NCBI GenBank assembly: GCA_947179155.2
Contig: OX359275.1
Span: 40,644,898-40,708,897 of the forward strand
Reading direction: 5' to 3'
Origin: Hedera helix
Taxonomy: Eukaryota > Streptophyta > Magnoliopsida > Apiales > Araliaceae
DNA length: 64,000 bases
Positions 1-13,000 of this stretch are shown one piece after another. Within the stretch, counting starts at the first letter, position 1. Each line of letters starts with the position of its first letter. A program made the translations under genes and the position numbers. The notes below the pieces were generated by a model. The model saw only the letters and a program-made list of their open reading frames with translations, did no database searches and had not been told where the DNA came from.

Positions 1-1200
1 TAATTTGTTAACAAATTATTGTCGTGAATGGGAAGAGATGAAAAAGAAGAGTTTTGCTTCCTTGCTTGGTAACACAGCCCAAGGACTCCGGGCACAAAGG
101 GTTGGGCAAGGAGACGCAGCAAATGACAACCCTCTGTGCCTTAATTCTTAATTTGTTTATCAATATAAATATAAATAATATTCCCAAAGTCTCCTACTTT
201 TTCAGAACCAGAACCCTAGAATCCACAAAAAATCTTTTTTCACCAATGGAGTGGATTTAAGGACCTGTCACAGCAAAAATCATCTCGGCATCAGTTAAAG
301 ATAATTCCAAATCAACTTATTCGAAAGATGAAGAAAACATATAATACCAAGAGATGAGAACCAGTACCAACAAAGTTGTTCCTTAGTGGCAGTGAAATAA
401 TACTCGAAAGAAAATTGGTCAACACAAGGAAAGCATCAAAATTAGTACTCCATATGACAGAACCCAGAACAGAACAGACCAAACAAAACACCAAAATCCC
501 ACCACCACAGAATTGGTAATGTTTAGCTGGAAAACACTACAGCCCCAAAACACCTACCCACGTCATTCTCACAATAAATGCAAGAAATTAAAGATAACCC
601 AAAAGCAAAAACATGGTTTAAAATCAATTAAAACCCAAATCTAACCAAACCCAGATTAAAATTTCTGCATCCATCTAAACCAAAGAACATATTAGGAGAA
701 TATACAAATAAATAAATAAATAAACAGAAAGAAAGAAAGAAATTCCAACCTTATTGATCACAAGCCAGAAACAATTAAGAAGCTGTTATTAAACCTACGC
801 GTGTTAATGCAAAGCATCATACGTACGAAGAGTCAAAAGCAGAGAGTCAGGAACAGAGGAAGAATCAACAGTGACTGAGCAACCGCAGCAGTAGCAAGGA
901 GTAGTAAACAAGTGTGGAGGGACAAAACAAAGAAGAAAGACCCCACCAGCATTTGGCCATATCGCAAAAATCAGCACACAAAAGAAGCACCCATCAAAAG
1001 ATGAGTTGTCCCTAATCTTTGTTGGCCACTAGAGGAACACTATGTTTTCACAAAAAGCCAGACCCCCTTCAGAATGTTCCAACAGTCTCGCCACTCATCC
1101 CCCCTCTATCTCTCTGTCTTTAAAATCAGCACCGCTGAGCCCACAAAATAGATCACCTTTCTCATCTCTTTTTTCTCCGCCCAGAATCTTACGGATGCGG
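1..1200. other. Gene-free left edge, possible upstream region of an off-window gene
   Basis: I see no convincing coding exon here. The stretch is less AT-rich than what follows, and has C/T-rich and purine-rich tracts (about 1090-1180) and a short AAAT/GAAA microsatellite near 710-740. Read on the minus strand, 760-930 resembles a plant 5' leader, so this could be the promoter and leader of a gene to the left. That is inference from composition only. Confidence 0.25.
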
Positions 1201-3586
1201 TTAGGGTGAACTGGTGAAGCTATAAATTGATCCAGCCATCAATAAATTGATCCAGTCATCAATAAAGTATCGACGTATAGACAGAAAAAATATATTTAAC
1301 TTATATGTTAATATTTTATTAATTTTTAAATTAATTTATAATAAAATTAATTTCATTATAGCCGAATCAAAATCTTACTATATAACTAATTTTTAAGTTT
1401 ATATCTGAGGTTGATCTATAATTAGAGCCGTAAACCCGATTTGACTTGTGTTGTAGCCTGTTCCGCCACAACTTACAGGTTGGGCAGAACAACTTATAAA
1501 TTGTGTTTTATATTATTTAAGGGTTTGGCTGTAATTTATTTTTTAATTTATAAATTAATTTATAAGTGATTTTTTAGTTCAAAAAATAATTTATAAGTCA
1601 TTTTAATATAAATAGATTTGATCAAATATAATATTTTTTTATTTTTATTTTAATAATTTTTATATTTTATTTTAACTTATAAATCATGTTAATCGAACGC
1701 TTTCATATTTTATTTTAACGTAATTTTTAATTTATAAGTTAAAATGGTGTCAACATTTTTATTTATAAATTATTGTTTAAAATGACATAAGTTATTTTAA
1801 ATTTTAATTTATAAGTCATTTTAAAAAGTCATTTGATATTAAGCTAAAACCCGACTCATTTAGGCTCGAATAAGTTTGGGTTTATTTAATATTTAATTAT
1901 TAAATTTTTATTGTTAAATAATAAATTTAAATAAATAGAGTTTAAATTTGAATAGGCTCGCTTTGCTTAAATTGACTCGTGTTTGAGCAACAATCGATTA
2001 TTAAATAACAATCGAGCCCAACCGAGTTTAAACTTGACTTAGATTCCACTCATTTAATTTTTTTAAAGAGTTTGAACTTGCAAATTAATATGATAAAGTT
2101 GTTTAAAGGATTTGAGCTATAAAATTTTTAATTAGTAAAAGGAATCATTAAATATTAAAATAATAAAATTAATATCATTATGAGTGAACCAGACATTTAA
2201 CTTTACAAAAATTATTTTTAAAAAAAATGTTGTAATGTTTTTGAAACTTTTTAAAAAGGAATGTATGATAATATTTATGAGACGTAAAAGTCTATATAAT
2301 ATGAAAGCAAATTATATATAAAAAAAAAATGTCTGTAAAACTAGTTCCAGGACAAACTCCGCATATCAAAATAGATAAATTATATTTCCACGAGTAAATC
2401 TTATATTTCCGCGACTGAGTCCCTTTGTTAACCAAATCAATCCTTCTTGCCGTAAGCTGACCATAGGTACTTAACCATTATACCCATAATGCCCCCACTT
2501 GATAAAATAACATAGTTCAGATTCCATAGGCACTAGGCAAGATCTTATTACTTCGTTTTAAAATCTTTGCAAAATTAACACACCAATAGTCCAATAATAA
2601 TACTATCTTCATCTCACAAAAAGATTTTGTTTGTAATATTAAGGGTACAATCCCTCCGTTTCATTAAAGAAAAGTATTTTTTTTACAAATAATTAGTTAA
2701 TTTTAAAAAATTCAAAATTAATTTGATATTATTTGATTTTTTTAACACTAGAGTAAATATTATAAAATACATAAAAATATTACCAAGTATAAAATCAACT
2801 GTTATTTTGAAAATAAAAAATAATTCACGTTACAATTTAAATTTTAAGTTTTCACAAATTATATACAATTAAATTTAAGCATGTCTTCTTCATCTATTCA
2901 TTATTTATTTTTTCAGTGCGTATGTCTTAAACGGTGAAATTATTATTTTTTCATCACGCTTGTACCTAAATTTATATAGTGAATGTTTAGTAATAGCTTG
3001 ACATGATAATGAAATTATAATACTTAGTTTAAGGAGATTTTGTCATATGTACTACCATCAAACTTTTTTACTAGAATAAAACTTCTTCCATTTTTTTTAA
3101 TAATAATTGAGACTCTTTTTGTCAAATTGGGAGAATAATAATTATAAAATTGCTACAAAAAAGTGAAAAAGAATTTACTTAAATATAAAAATTAATGCCT
3201 GGGCTCAAAGAAATAATCTCTATGTGAAAAAAGAAATCTCATTTGTCAAAAACAATTTAATACAAAATGGCACAATATATCATCAAAAATTTATTATCAT
3301 TCTATACAACTAAACTAAAAACTTAATAAATCTGAAAATTTGAAGGATAGACTTTTAAAAAAAATAATAAATCTAAAATATATTAATTTGGGGGCAATGT
3401 GAGCCTAATGCTACGGAATCTAAACATGGTAAACGAGTTCTTTTATCAAGCGGGGGTAGTATGGGCATATAATTAAATACTTGTAGTTAGTCTACTGCAT
3501 GAAGGTCTTGAAGGACTTGTTTAGTTAAAAGAGGGTCTCACTCACGAAAATATAAGATTTGTTTGCGAAAATATCATTTTTCATCA

Positions 3587-3628
<42 letters not shown>
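3587..3628. repeat. Compound (AT)n(GT)n microsatellite
   Basis: An AT run of about 22 bp passes directly into a GT run of about 20 bp. Confidence 0.95.
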
Positions 3629-4769
3629 AAATTTGATTCTTACTGTTTACAGCTTTAAGTAATAAAGTGAGGGATGAATACTTTCACAGCCAATTTAGCC
3701 ACCAAACTTTCTCTTTCTTCCTCTTTACACTGTTAGGCACGCCAATCTGACAGCCTCAACTTTGGTACGCCTCTTATATTATGGATAAATATATGTACAA
3801 TAAAATTAAATATAATATTAATTTTAATTATTAAAAATATGTGTATGATATTAATTTTAATGTAACATATTTTTTAATAATAAAAATTAATATAATATTT
3901 AATTTTTGTGTATTTAAACTTATCTTTATATTATTATACCAGTAAAATATATAGTATAAACACAAACTTTAGTCTGCATTGTTTGAGATAAAGAAAGAAA
4001 CAAAATAAAAAAATACTGGCCGCGTACAAGAAAACGACCCATCCGTTTAAAAAGATTTTCTAAGAGTCGAAAAAGATTTTCCTTTCTTCTAAGTTATACA
4101 CATTTTTATTTTTAGTACCATAATTTTTCATCATGCCCCTTCCCCTTCTAAATTCAGGATTCCAACATTATTTTAGTGAATTTTGATCGTTCGTTGATTT
4201 CATTTTGAGGATGCATAGTAAATATTTTTAAGGTAATTAGTTGTTACGTATAAATGAAGATATATAATAATTCAAAAAATTACCCAACACGATATGAAGA
4301 AAAAAACCCGCAAATTAATATCACCATCCCATCCCATCTCATTTGTTTACATGAATAGTCCAATCACAATGATATAAGATGAACATCTTTCCCTTCCGAA
4401 AAGTTATTAGTTAATCATGAAATAGTATCAGTTAGTGTCACATATCAATCACATATTATTATTTATATGATATTTATATAAATCTCAATAAATTAGTAAA
4501 TCTATATATAAAATTTGTATAAATTTTATATAAATAACAACACATAATTGATAGAGATACCCCCGAACCCTCTCCCCGAACCCCTGAACAATTGCTACCC
4601 CTTCCACCTTGCGGACTAATCGTGACCACATCCCTTTTCTCTCTCTTATCCATTTCTTGTATTTCCCCACAACCTCACATGCACTGCTACAAAACCACCC
4701 TCCTCCCTATGTCAGTCAGTATGCCACCAACTTCCAATGGATTAAAAAAATAAATTCTATACAATTAAT

Positions 4770-4771
<2 letters not shown>

Positions 4772-4831
<60 letters not shown>
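4772..4831. repeat. (AT)n microsatellite, about 60 bp
   Basis: An uninterrupted AT dinucleotide run of about 30 units. Open frames across it are artefacts of the repeat. Confidence 0.97.
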
Positions 4832-4834
<3 letters not shown>

Positions 4835-6695
4835 TTATTATATATATATGGATAGTAATATTATGATTTTTACAATTAATCTCAACTTTGTGCTAAGAAT
4901 CGACATTTACCTGTAGCTAGCCAAATCTACATGTAAAAGTTGAACCAAGAAGCCCCATATATGCATGCAACTATGCAAGATATTACTATGTCAATGTAAC
5001 AAATTACTTTTAGCCGACACAAATTCGGTTGTTTAATCTCATGACAGATCCAACTACGATAATTTGTCGGATTGGAGTCGTTTTCAGAATATAATATATT
5101 TGCTTTATCATGCTTTAGTCAAAATACTTAATTATCACACAAGTTGTTTCACATTTGCTTCCACGGATTTTGTGCCTACCTCAAAAAGTTATACTCACTT
5201 GCGGCTAAAATTAGAGATGCTTTTCCCCCCTTATGTTAAAAAAAATTAAATATATTTTCTCGATCGCTAATATGTCAGGGTTCTATTTATATTGTTGTAA
5301 TAATAAATGTCGTTCAAAATTTTAAGCATTATTGAAATCAGAATATTATATATATATTATTGATCACATGTGGTCTTCCTTCCTTCTAGTTGGTGAGCAT
5401 TTGTCTAATTTTTTCTTGAGGTAATCTTCTAATTCCCCGTTCCAATAAAATCTCCTAGCGAAAGTGTTTTTACTTCTTTTAATGTAGCCAGCTAGTACAT
5501 GTTTCCTCCATCAAATGAAGTTGATTTTTCTTTTTTCAGCATCGTGCAAAAATATGCGCACACCCCAAATGATTTTATATACATCCATCCATCTTTACTA
5601 CTTAATTTTACTCTAAAGTCGAGTCATTAAGCCATTAATTCATTTATATGCGTAATTTGAACCCGTTTTTATAAATCTAACATGATATTAAAGTGGACTA
5701 TCCTAACGTCAAAATTATCCAAAATTGAATTTATCTTGTGACTAACTTCGTTTGAATTTGTTTGTCTTGTGTGGATCACATGTTCATCAAGATTTGTTTT
5801 GTGACCAGTTTCTTTCAAACTTGCTTATCTTATGTGGTCATATATTCATCCGGTTTACGTGATCATTGCAGAGCACGTGGAAAATAATTAATTAATATAG
5901 TATTAATTAATGATGGCAGTCAGCGTTGTGGTTGAGCAAATACCTTCCTTCCTCACAGATGCTGCATCAGCAGCAAAACTCGATCATCATCATGATTAAA
6001 AGCATTGATTTGTGATCTGGTTCAATGAATATGCAAGAATTGGATAGCTAGCTTGCTTTAAAGATTGATGAAGATTAATCATTTGTAAAGTAGAGATCTC
6101 CTCCCTCCCTCAGCTCCCTTCAAAGTTAAAATGTGAACAGATAAAAAATAAATCAATTAAGAAATTAACCAGTTCCTGCCTTAAAATATGAAATTCAACA
6201 AGAAGAAGGACCTACCTACATACCTACTCCGCATCACATCTTTATTAAGTTATTATTAGTGAAACAAGTTCATCTACAGAGTTTGAAAGCTCACAATTAA
6301 TGATGTGCTTTTCTTTTCTGACTGTCTGTATGTCTTTCAAGGGAGAAACATGTACTAGCTTTTCTCCCGTGAAAGTGGGTGGGTGGGTGGGATTGATTGA
6401 TGATGATGATGATGATCAAACTAGGAAAATGTTGATTGATTTGTCATTACTTTTCCTATGAATTTAACGAGTGTATAATATTGTTATGATCTAGTAATCA
6501 ATCTAGAGAGAGAGAGAGTTGGAGATGGGAAAAATCATAATAATAATGCATGCGGCCGTACATACTGATTGAAGGAGAAACATTAATTATATTTTCTCTA
6601 TAGGAATAACTTGCTCATCCTCAGCTCGCACGCACTTAAACGTTATACTTTGAAAATTAGTTTGGAACAAAAACTATGAAATTTTGCTACTATTA

Positions 6696-7032
6696 GGCCA
6701 TCTTCAGTAGTATAATTTTAGATTATATATAATTTAAAATTCATCTTCCTTCTCTAGCAGTTAGACTAAATATAGTCTGAGACTATATTTGAAGCACCAA
6801 AATGACTAAATCAAGAAACTTGATATTTCATGAACTATAATTTTAATTATATTTAAATGAGAGAGTAGAAAGATAATTGGAGTTTTTTTGAATTCATTGA
6901 TTATTTTAATCTTTTTATATTATAGTCCATTAGATAGCCTATTTGCTGAAAATATTGAAAACTAAAGGACGTTTATTGATGTTATATGGATTAAATATAA
7001 TTTATGAGATAGTCTATCTGCTGAAGATGCTC
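6696..7032. mobile_element. MITE, PIF/Harbinger-like, 337 bp
   Basis: The left end GGCCATCTTCAGTAG and the inverted right end GAGCATCTTCAGCAG form imperfect terminal inverted repeats. The element is flanked by TTA on both sides (6693-6695 and 7033-7035), the preferred target duplication of PIF/Harbinger elements. The interior is AT-rich and non-coding. A 3-bp duplication is weak evidence alone, so the class is inferred. Confidence 0.65.
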
Positions 7033-7035
7033 TTA

Positions 7036-8080
7036 TATTTAAAACAGAAGAAGAGCTATTACTAGTATTTACTAGCAAATTTTATTTAAAAGAACAAAAG
7101 TCAGCTTTACCCTCAGTTTCGTCCAATTCATTAAAATTGAAAATCCAGAAATCGACTCGGTTAAATTAAATAAAATTTTATTCTCTCTGTTCCTACAAGT
7201 TGGTCATATAATTTGGAATCGTGGGAGTAGTAGTGCTCAAGGTAACTTACTTGGTACCAAATGGATGATATTGTCGAGGTTACACTGTCTGTGACGACTT
7301 GTCACACAAATACAATGCGGCCTGCTTTGCTTGTTCAAGTCAAGTGGCCAGCAGCAACTACATATTCTGTTGGCTCTGGATCTCTCACAGATGCTTACTG
7401 CTTCATATAGACTTTAATTAATAATGGCCCAAAAAAATAACTAATGGGCAACCGATAGGCTTATAAAACTAACTTCAGTTGTTATATTTAGGCCGAATTT
7501 GCCAGAATAGTGCACCAAGGAATCCATGACAAATTGACTATAATACATACACATGTGGGCTTAGTTAAAGTCTATTTTCGGATAAGGAGGCTTGGATACA
7601 GCCCAAATGTCAAAAACCAAAAACATAATAATTCTTTTAAACAAATTACAAAATTAAGATTAAAAGTGATAGTCTATTCCTAATATTGATTTTTATTCTT
7701 AGAATTGTAACTGTAATAGTAATTTTTTTTAAAAAAAGATGATAGAATAAAGAAAATAACTAAACTTGGAACAATAATTTTATATTAAAAAATTCCAACA
7801 ATAATTTATAGTAGTTTGTCCGTTCCAAATACAAATCAAATTTGGCTTTTTAAAATATATTATATTTAAAATTAATACGAGTTACTTAATTTTTAAAAAT
7901 AATAAATTTTATAATTAATTATGTAATTTAAATAATTTACAAGAGAATATACTGATAAAAATAAATTAATTTATATAAATTTAAAATTTAAAAATAACTC
8001 AAATTAATTCCTAAAAATTGATCCTATTTTGGAAAGGAATGGAGGGGATATTTTGGAACGCGGCCATATGACTTCTACCT
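7036..8080. other. Intergenic region upstream of the small coiled-coil gene
   Basis: No gene is seen. The part 7200-7620 looks single-copy; 7640-8020 is extremely AT-rich. Regulatory sequence for the downstream gene probably lies in its last few hundred bases. Confidence 0.4.
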
Positions 8081-8084
8081 TCCG

Positions 8085-8093
8085 TTTATAAAA
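8085..8093 (+). promoter_or_regulatory. Putative TATA box of the 103-residue protein gene
   Basis: TTTATAAAA lies about 30 bp before the likely start of the leader exon. That exon is inferred to run from about 8120 to 8212, where AC is followed by the donor GTAAGT. Confidence 0.4.
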
Positions 8094-8526
8094 AAAGAAA
8101 AAATGAAAATTGAAATAATTTCCCCTATTGCATTTTCTGGGTTTGGGGGTTTTTTCAGCTGAACCCATTCTTCCATTTTCACATCTGAACGAAGAAGCAT
8201 TGATTTGAATACGTAAGTCATTTCCAATTGCTATGTTACCCACATGTATCTTAAACTAAATCTGTGCTGGTTAGTGATTACGTTGCCTTAAACATTATAA
8301 AATTTTGATATGTTTCATAAATTTGTAGTGGTTTCCATACCAAGTTTCTTTATAGTAATAGTGAGTCCATGATTAGTACATGTTTTTGTTGCTGACTGCT
8401 ATTTTATTCTATTTCTTCATTTCACCTTCTCCATTTTCAGTTAAATTCAACACAATTATGGGCTCTCGTTAATTAGTGAGTGCTGTACCTGGAACAAAAA
8501 GTCACCCAATTGAAAATCAAAATTGA

Positions 8527-8953
8527 GGCCCTGTTCGGATCTATAAGTTGGTCAACCCAACGAATAAGTAATTAAGCTAAAAAAAGTGTTCGGAAACAAC
8601 TTTTTTTTTTGCTTAAAAGTTAAAAAAAAAAAAGTCCAAAAAAATAAGCACCTAACTGTTGCTTTAAAAAAAAGGACTTATAAGTCATTTTTTTTAAGTC
8701 GGTCAAGAGAAGTGCCCTCTTTTATTTTTCTAATGTTCTTCTTGCTAAATGATATTTTAGTAATCTTTACATTTTACTTAACTTATAAGTCATTATCAGC
8801 CGAACACATTCACAACTGTTACTTATAATTCCCGACTTATAAGTAAAAGTGATGCAGAACACTTTTACTTATAAATCTATTAAAATTTTAATTTATAAAT
8901 ATATTAAAATTTTAATTTTAAATAAATAAAAAAAGTCATCCCCGAACAGGTCC
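8527..8953. mobile_element. Tourist-like MITE, 427 bp, in the leader intron
   Basis: The ends GGCCCTGTTCGG and (inverted) GGACCTGTTCGG match at 11 of 12 positions and resemble Tourist/PIF-Harbinger termini. Both sides carry TGA (8524-8526, 8954-8956), a 3-bp target duplication. The interior is non-coding and holds repeated ACTTATAAGTCATT-like motifs. It lies inside the intron 8213-10005 of the 5' leader of the downstream gene. Confidence 0.75.
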
Positions 8954-9325
8954 TGAATGTCTAATAATTTAAAGTGTTACTGTGGGGCTGCTCCCACTTT
9001 TGGCTCAATTTGAATTACATGCATCCAAGAATTTGATATTGTCATCAGGGCTGTAACACAGCTTATCTTAAAGATGATCGATGCTTCTTAACTAGGATGT
9101 GATATTAAACATCTGAGAATTATAACCTGAAAAACTTGGTTGCTAGACAAATCATAAGGATTAACCACAGACCACTAGTATGCGAAACCTTCACTGAGGT
9201 TTATCCAGATTATGTTTAGTCCTTTTTATTCAATAATTTTAAGTAAGATATTTGTCTAGAATTGATAAATCTAAGCTGATTGTTTTTTAGTTATGATATG
9301 ATATTTCACTGTATCTTCTTATTAA

Positions 9326-9515
9326 TGTTCTTTTTAGCAATCTTTACATTTTATTTTAACTTATAAGTCATTATCAGCCGAACAACTTCAAAACTTATTT
9401 TAACTTAATTTCTAACTTGTAAGTCAAACTGGTGCCGAACACTTTTACTTATAAGTCATAACTTAAAATGACTTATAAATATACTTAAATTTTAACTTTA
9501 AGTCATTTTAATCGT
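9326..9515. repeat. Partial second copy of the 8527 MITE interior
   Basis: It shares long matches with 8733-8890, including CTTATAAGTCATTATCAGCC followed by GAACA. No matching termini were found, so it is a truncated or diverged copy. Confidence 0.6.
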
Positions 9516-10025
9516 CTGTCACAAAACGAGGGTTCTCATTATTGGAAACTCTTTCTATTTAAAGATCCAATTTGCGTGTTGAATTTTTTAGCATTGGGAT
9601 TTTACATCATGTTTTTGTACTTTGAATTTGATTGTTTGACAAATATACTTGATTTTGAAATTCTAGTTAGTTAAAACCTGCTTATTATCCTCTTTAGTTT
9701 CTAAATGTAACGTGCTGCTGTGATTTTGTGTCATTGTCTTTAGATAAAGAAAACTTGGTAAGAACTAGGAATTTCTTTTAATTATCTTTGCAATTTATCG
9801 ATCTCTGTATGTTCTAAATATCTAATTGTGTATACATACGCATACACATATATATGTATGTATTTATATCCGTTATTTCAATTTATGCAGGCAATGTTTT
9901 AAAACATCCTTTTAAATAATCAAGTAGACATTCTCTGACAGGTACTTGATTCTGGATAGATAAGATATCATTTCCAAAATAGTGTTCAACAATTGGCTTG
10001 CACAGGCTTCATAGATTCTTGGAAG

Positions 10026-13000
10026 ATGACAACCCCATATAACAGAATGGATCCAAGATACACCGGAGAAACATCCGAGTAAGCCTGCAAAAATCTCATT
10101 CCTTGTACTACTGTTTCTCCCTTAGTCCCTTGTACATTATACATGCAAGTAAGCACTTTACATGTTATTTGTTTATGTGTGTCATGTCGACGTGCAGACA
10201 TTTGGAGAAGCTGAAGGAACTCCTCTGGGATGCTTACAGATCAATTTCTCATGAATTGCATAAACTACAGGTTGTCATTTGAATTCCAAATTATTTTACT
10301 GTTTGTGATCTATATGTGAGGTGTATGTATATGTTAATATATATTGGTGTGTTTCTGATTTGAAAAGATAAATACTAGGCAAGCATTTGTTAATTTTATT
10401 AAGTGTGCATGCATGACGGTATGTAATTAATAGGTTAAAATTATTGTATTATATGATTGAGATACAAGTTTGATTATTGTTGGAACTGATTGTTTCCTCT
10501 TTTTGGACAGTGATATTTTTACCGTTGTTCTTGATGGTTCACATGAACGGTTGTAGAAACTTGCAATGGTAAATATTGCTAGAGGAAAATACTGTTTATT
10601 TGGCCAAAGTTAGGTATGCTGAACTTGCATCAGTAGAAAATGCTACTACCCTAAACATATATTGGTATAGGATGTTGGAGAGAGAGGTTGTGAGAGTAAG
10701 AAAACCTTAAATAACACCCTTGTTTGAATGTAGGGGGTTAGGATGCATGTATTCTATTTCTGTGATATCATTGAAAGTATTTTGTGATTGTATTAAACGG
10801 TATTTCTATTGAAGAGAAACAAAACTTGTTTGACACACAGATGCTGTTTTAATAGTAAACTATACCTAAGTCAGGTTTTAGATGGCAGATATGTACATAG
10901 TGAAGGAAAAAATGTTCAACGTTAAATTGTTAATTCTGTCGATGTTCGAACTTTGAAAGTTAAAGAAGAATTTAGTATAGACTTCGTAAAATATCAGTCC
11001 AGAAGTTGACTTTGCAAAGTCAGCCTCTTTTTTCTGAAAAGTTTCTCAGGTTTTGTAACAATGCACTTCACCATAACTCGGGCACAAACAGGTCTTTCAT
11101 TTTGTCTATGCTCTCTAGATCTCGTACACTCTAGGAAACATGTGCAAGTTTAAGTGGCAATTACCTCACAGTCGCACTTATGCATTTTTCTGGAAAAAAA
11201 AAGAGTCCCAGGTATTTTTCAAAAACTAAGCTTTTGAACTTTGTAAGACGACAACCTAGACATAATTTTTCGGTTGATTCTTTTACAATGCTAGAAACTT
11301 AAAGGGTAAAATTAATATTTGAACGAAAACAAACTTCAATATTCTAAAACAAATTCAACAAAATAAGTGCGATGTTCTTTTCCGAATGGAGGAAGTATTA
11401 TATTCATGTGACAAGGGCTTCATTAGGCGAATAGGTAGGTGGCCATGATAACATTAATATTGTGCTTACATACAAAAGATAAATGGAGAGATTTATCATC
11501 TTCACCCCCCCCCCCCCCCCCCCCCTCCTTTACCCCCCTGATAAGTTATACAAGTTGTCATCTTATTGTGTGAACTTGATTGTATTTGTCGAACCTTCCC
11601 AGTCTCAATTTATGTCCCTCACACAGGCACACCACATCCCGTACTTAGCTCCGATAACTACAATCAGGCTGTATCTTCTGCCCTTATTTCTGTAGAATTC
11701 GGTATCTTCTCTTTATTGCCTCAGATGTCATATCCTACTCCTTGACTATAGGCATAGCATTTCCTACTTACTTTGAGGTTGGCTTATCACTCGTGAGTTT
11801 GTCAGCATACTTCTTTGTAACCTTTCTTCGAATTTCCAGCCAAAACTTTTTCAGATGACTACTCTCTTACTCTTTAGTTTTTGTGATCCTTGTAAGTGTT
11901 GCATAGCTTTGCCTGTCATGTAAAACTTTCAGTCACAATCGTACGATACGATGCGATACAGAAACAATTCGATACGTATCGTAGAGTGAATAAAAAATGA
12001 CACTGTATCATATGATTCAGTTACGATACGATACTACGCACGATACTTTTTCAATCTAGCAACCAACTTGATTTTTTTTTTATGTAAATCTAAAAGAGTA
12101 AAGCAAAACTTTTGAGCCTTCTATTTCAAATGAAGAGGTTTTTTAGTATTATGACATATTATATATCACTTGATGAACTTTTAATCGTTTTTTTAGAGTT
12201 ATTTCAAATGACGAGGTTTTTTTGCGTTAACATATTTTATATCACTTAATGAGCTTTTAATCATTTTTTTAGAATTTTATATCTTCTTATACATAATGTT
12301 GATTTATTTTTCTCACGTCATTTTTCACAAGTAGAAACATAAATATCTACTTGTTAATTTAAATTTTTCTCTTTTATATTTTGTTTAAAGTTGAATCTGC
12401 ATTTTTGTTTTCTTTTGTTTCTCTATAAAGATTACTATAATAATATCTAATAAATCAATTTATAGTATTTTGGTTACTATTTAACTTTAGAATTAAATTT
12501 AGTCTATAATAATATTTACTTGACTACTTTAATACGTAGTCAAGCTAATATGCTTAATTATCAAATAAATTGTTTGATATATATGTTTAAATATATGTTA
12601 CCGCATTTTTCCTTTTATTTCCGTATCGTACGATACAATACATGAAACGCGATATAGAGATTTTCGACACACAATGCGATTACGATTTGACACCTATGTT
12701 TCCAGTTAATAGAATCCTTTATATTAGGAAAAAAAATACCTGTGCACTTTTTTTTCCGAATGACTAGTTATATTTCATATTAAATTTTACTTTCACTTGT
12801 GTCATTTATGTCCTTGAAAATTCATTAAAGCGTTACCTTTTAAATTAGTACTCATTTAAAATAGAACATAAAAGTTGATCATGTCATGCATCAAGCATAT
12901 AGAGATTGTTCTTGGTTTTAAAAATTTACAATGCAACATGATCTAATTGGAACAACTTCTTGGCTGAAGATGCGATTGATTTTTGTCAACTGATCGAATA

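Larger units (their letters stand above)
1201..6690. other. AT-rich intergenic region with transposon remnants and microsatellites
   Basis: No gene is supported. A 20-bp motif (ATAAATTGATCCAG plus CATCA) is repeated in tandem at 1220-1262. The stretch at 1480-1860 contains many copies of an ACTTATAAGTCATT-like motif also found in the MITE at 8527. At 2652 a CTCCCTCCGTTTC sequence resembles a Stowaway-type terminus, but I found no matching second end. Dinucleotide runs lie at 3587-3628 and 4772-4831. The region 4870-6650 looks single-copy but shows no exon-like reading frame. Confidence 0.5.

Noticed and set aside
4609..4866. An 85-codon frame ending in alternating Tyr-Ile
   Set aside because: Most of it is translation of the AT microsatellite.
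6105..6128. Minus-strand TGAAGGGAGCT resembling part of miR159/miR319
   Set aside because: Only about 11 bases match, and no complementary arm was found nearby to form a precursor hairpin.
6336..6377. Short inverted repeat CTTTCAAGGGAGAAA / TTTTCTCCCGTGAAAG
   Set aside because: It is a small isolated hairpin with no flanking duplication, family relatives or gene context.
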